Assembly (NCBI RefSeq): GCF_002204185.1
Contig: NZ_MXPU01000005.1
Coordinates: 62,001-126,000 of the forward strand
Direction: 5' to 3'
Source of the DNA: Rhizobium esperanzae
Lineage (GTDB): Bacteria; Pseudomonadota; Alphaproteobacteria; Rhizobiales; Rhizobiaceae
DNA: 64,000 nucleotides
The stretch's first letter is position 1. The number at the start of each line of letters is the position of its first letter. Made by a program: the position numbers and the translations under genes. Below, piece by piece: positions 62,296 to 64,000 of the stretch. The notes under the pieces are model-generated. The model ran no database searches. It saw only the letters and a program-made list of their open reading frames with translations, and was not told where the DNA came from.

Positions 62296-64000
62296 TTATT
62301 CCGCTGCGAAGGGCGGCAGCCGCAGAACGTTGGTGTCGTTGCCTTTGGCGTTTTTGCGCTTGCCTTCCGGCTTTTCGATCGCGGTCAGGCGCTCGTCCAG
62401 CGCATCGATGTCGCTGCGGTTCTCGCGGGTAACGCGAGTGAGATCCTCGCGCGACAGCGGCAGGTCCTCCTCGTCCTTCCTGCCGACCAGACGGCCGAAC
62501 ATCCAGCCGAGCAGGCGGGACAGGTCGTCCATGATCAGGAAGAAGGACGGCACGACGACGAGCGACAGCACCGTCGAGACGATGATGCCGCCGATCACGG
62601 CGATTGCCATCGGCGCGCGGAACGAGCCACCTTCGCCGACACCGAGCGCCGACGGCAGCATGCCCGCCGACATGGCGATCGAAGTCATGATGATCGGCCG
62701 GGCACGCTTGCGGCCGGCTTCGACCATGGCCTCGACACGGGCCATGCCCCGATGGCGCATCTCGATCGCAAAATCGACGAGCAGGATGGCGTTCTTGGTG
62801 ACGATCCCCATCAGCATCAGAATGCCGATCATGACCGGCATGGACAGCGGATTGCTGGTGATGATCAGAGCCGCCGCGACGCCACCGATGGCAAGCGGCA
62901 GCGAGAACAGGATGGTGAAGGGCTGGATCACGTCCTTGAAGAGCAGGATCAGCACCGTCAACACCAGCAGGAGACCCATCAACATGGCGTTGACGAAGCT
63001 CTGCTGCATCTCGGTCTGCACCTTGGTATCGCCGCTTTCGGCAAGGTGCACGGAAGCCGGAATGTTGGCCGCCTTGACGATCTCGCGGAAGCGCGCCGAG
63101 GCCGTGTCGAGCGCCACCCCCTGAGGCAGGTCGGAGCCGATCGAGACGACACGGTTGCGGTTGTTGCGCTTGATCGAGCTTACGCCTTCCGAATAATCGA
63201 TATTGGCGACGCTTGCGAGCGGAACGGTGCCGCCGCTGGCCGTCTGGATCTTCAATGCCCGGATGGCCGCGAGGTCGCGGCGCATGTCGAGCGCGGCCTG
63301 CACCCGGATCGGAATCTGGCGGTCGTCGAGCGAGATCTTGGCAAGGGCCGCATCGACATCGCCGATGGTGGCGACGCGGATGGTCTCGGAAATCTGCTGC
63401 GGCGTGATGCCGAGGCGGGCGGCCTCGTCCTTGCGCGGGTAGACCTGCAGTTCCGGACGGGGCAGGGCGCCGTCGGCGCTGACATTGGCGAGCAGCGGAT
63501 CGGCGCGGAGCTTCGATTCCAGAATGCCGACGGCGTCGTTCAGGTCCTTCTCGTTCTTGGAAAGGAAGTTGAAGGAGAGGTCGCGTTCGCCGCGGTCGTT
63601 GAGCTTGAGGATATGGACGTCGGGAATATCGCGCAGCTTGGCGAAGACCTCCTTTTCAATGTTCCATTGCGGACGTTCACGGCCGTGAACTTCGACCTTC
63701 GGCAGCATCGGGCCGATGACGGGGATGTGGCCGAGCACGTCGTTGACCACCTTCTTGACCAACGACTGGTCGAGCTTGTCGAGCGCGAGCGTGATCGTCG
63801 CGCGGCGCAGTTCGAGTTCGCCCTTCGGCGATGCGCCGCCGAGGACGAAGATGCTTTCGACGCCGTTGATGTCCTTGACCCTGTCATAGATCGCATCAGT
63901 CGTCTTCTCGGTGTCGTCAAGCCGCGCATTCGGCGGCAGTTCGACGGAGAGAACGATACGAGAGGCGTCTTCCGGCGGCAGGAAGCTGCCGGGCACGAAC
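62296..64000 (-). CDS. RND family efflux pump, C-terminal half (cut by window edge)
   Basis: The visible 568 codons are the second half of an AcrB/MdtB-type transporter; the frame continues past the right edge, so the N-terminus is missing. Visible features are the second periplasmic loop, starting FVPGSFLPPEDASRIVLSVE, and the last six membrane helices with GIVTKNAILLVDFAIEMRHR (the TM10 Lys-Asn motif) and RARPIIMTSIAMSAGMLPSA. The C-terminal tail is charged and rich in Glu/Arg. It differs clearly from the pump at 10451-13651. The substrate is unknown, and the partner adaptor would lie outside the window. Confidence 0.93.
   Translation of the reverse strand, partial: FVPGSFLPPEDASRIVLSVELPPNARLDDTEKTTDAIYDRVKDINGVESIFVLGGASPKGELELRRATITLALDKLDQSLVKKVVNDVLGHIPVIGPMLPKVEVHGRERPQWNIEKEVFAKLRDIPDVHILKLNDRGERDLSFNFLSKNEKDLNDAVGILESKLRADPLLANVSADGALPRPELQVYPRKDEAARLGITPQQISETIRVATIGDVDAALAKISLDDRQIPIRVQAALDMRRDLAAIRALKIQTASGGTVPLASVANIDYSEGVSSIKRNNRNRVVSIGSDLPQGVALDTASARFREIVKAANIPASVHLAESGDTKVQTEMQQSFVNAMLMGLLLVLTVLILLFKDVIQPFTILFSLPLAIGGVAAALIITSNPLSMPVMIGILMLMGIVTKNAILLVDFAIEMRHRGMARVEAMVEAGRKRARPIIMTSIAMSAGMLPSALGVGEGGSFRAPMAIAVIGGIIVSTVLSLVVVPSFFLIMDDLSRLLGWMFGRLVGRKDEEDLPLSREDLTRVTRENRSDIDALDERLTAIEKPEGKRKNAKGNDTNVLRLPPFAAE

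Overview
The window looks like a chromosomal segment of a fast-growing Rhizobium of the R. leguminosarum/R. etli group. Base composition is high in GC and the genes are densely packed. Several content markers point the same way: a CtrA/ChpT/SciP cell-cycle cluster (alphaproteobacterial), an isolated pssA-like exopolysaccharide glycosyltransferase with a pssB/cysQ-type phosphatase upstream, a braDEFGC-type branched-chain amino acid transporter, a RIME-like double palindrome, an EipA (DUF1134) protein and an RpoH sigma factor. No rRNA, tRNA, CRISPR array, phage or insertion sequence was recognised.

Layout. Positions 1-15.7 kb carry transport, efflux and carbon genes: the end of a Na+/H+ antiporter, marR-emrA-emrB with a palindromic operator, a 3-methyladenine glycosylase, two LysR genes facing an SDR oxidoreductase and an esterase-like gene, an RND pump (adaptor plus inner-membrane protein), and a D-xylonate dehydratase (xylD). 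Positions 16-27.4 kb are mostly housekeeping: GNAT, EamA exporter, purA, a large acidic membrane protein, rpoH, an RluD-type pseudouridine synthase, a TrmH-type methyltransferase, a coiled-coil membrane protein and EipA. Positions 27.5-31.7 kb hold chpT, an atypical receiver protein, ctrA, a FliJ-like gene, a small GNAT, a PqiA-like protein and sciP, so three parts of one cell-cycle circuit lie within 4.2 kb. At 31.8-32.45 kb is a decayed LuxR-type regulator ending in a RIME-like element. Then come pssA and pssB/cysQ (32.4-34.5 kb) and the liv/bra operon (35.1-40.6 kb).

The last third is organised around urea. A two-gene regulatory operon on the minus strand encodes a 1127-residue protein fusing an NCS1-type permease, an eight-cysteine cluster, a histidine kinase and a receiver, together with a LuxR-type response regulator. 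It stands back to back with a secreted PAP2 phosphatase. Next are the urea ABC transporter urtABCDE (with an unknown membrane protein between urtD and urtE) and the urease genes ureD-A-B-C-E-F-G. The urease genes are interleaved with DUF1272, LprI-like, sialyltransferase-like, TIGR02117-like and diguanylate cyclase genes. Import by Urt and hydrolysis by nickel urease form one pathway to ammonia and CO2. The adjacent transporter-kinase is a reasonable but unproven candidate sensor for nitrogen-rich purine-type compounds. The window ends inside a second RND efflux gene on the minus strand.

Start codons were chosen by Shine-Dalgarno match, operon spacing and family length. Protein family names rest on motif recognition by eye, not on database searches.
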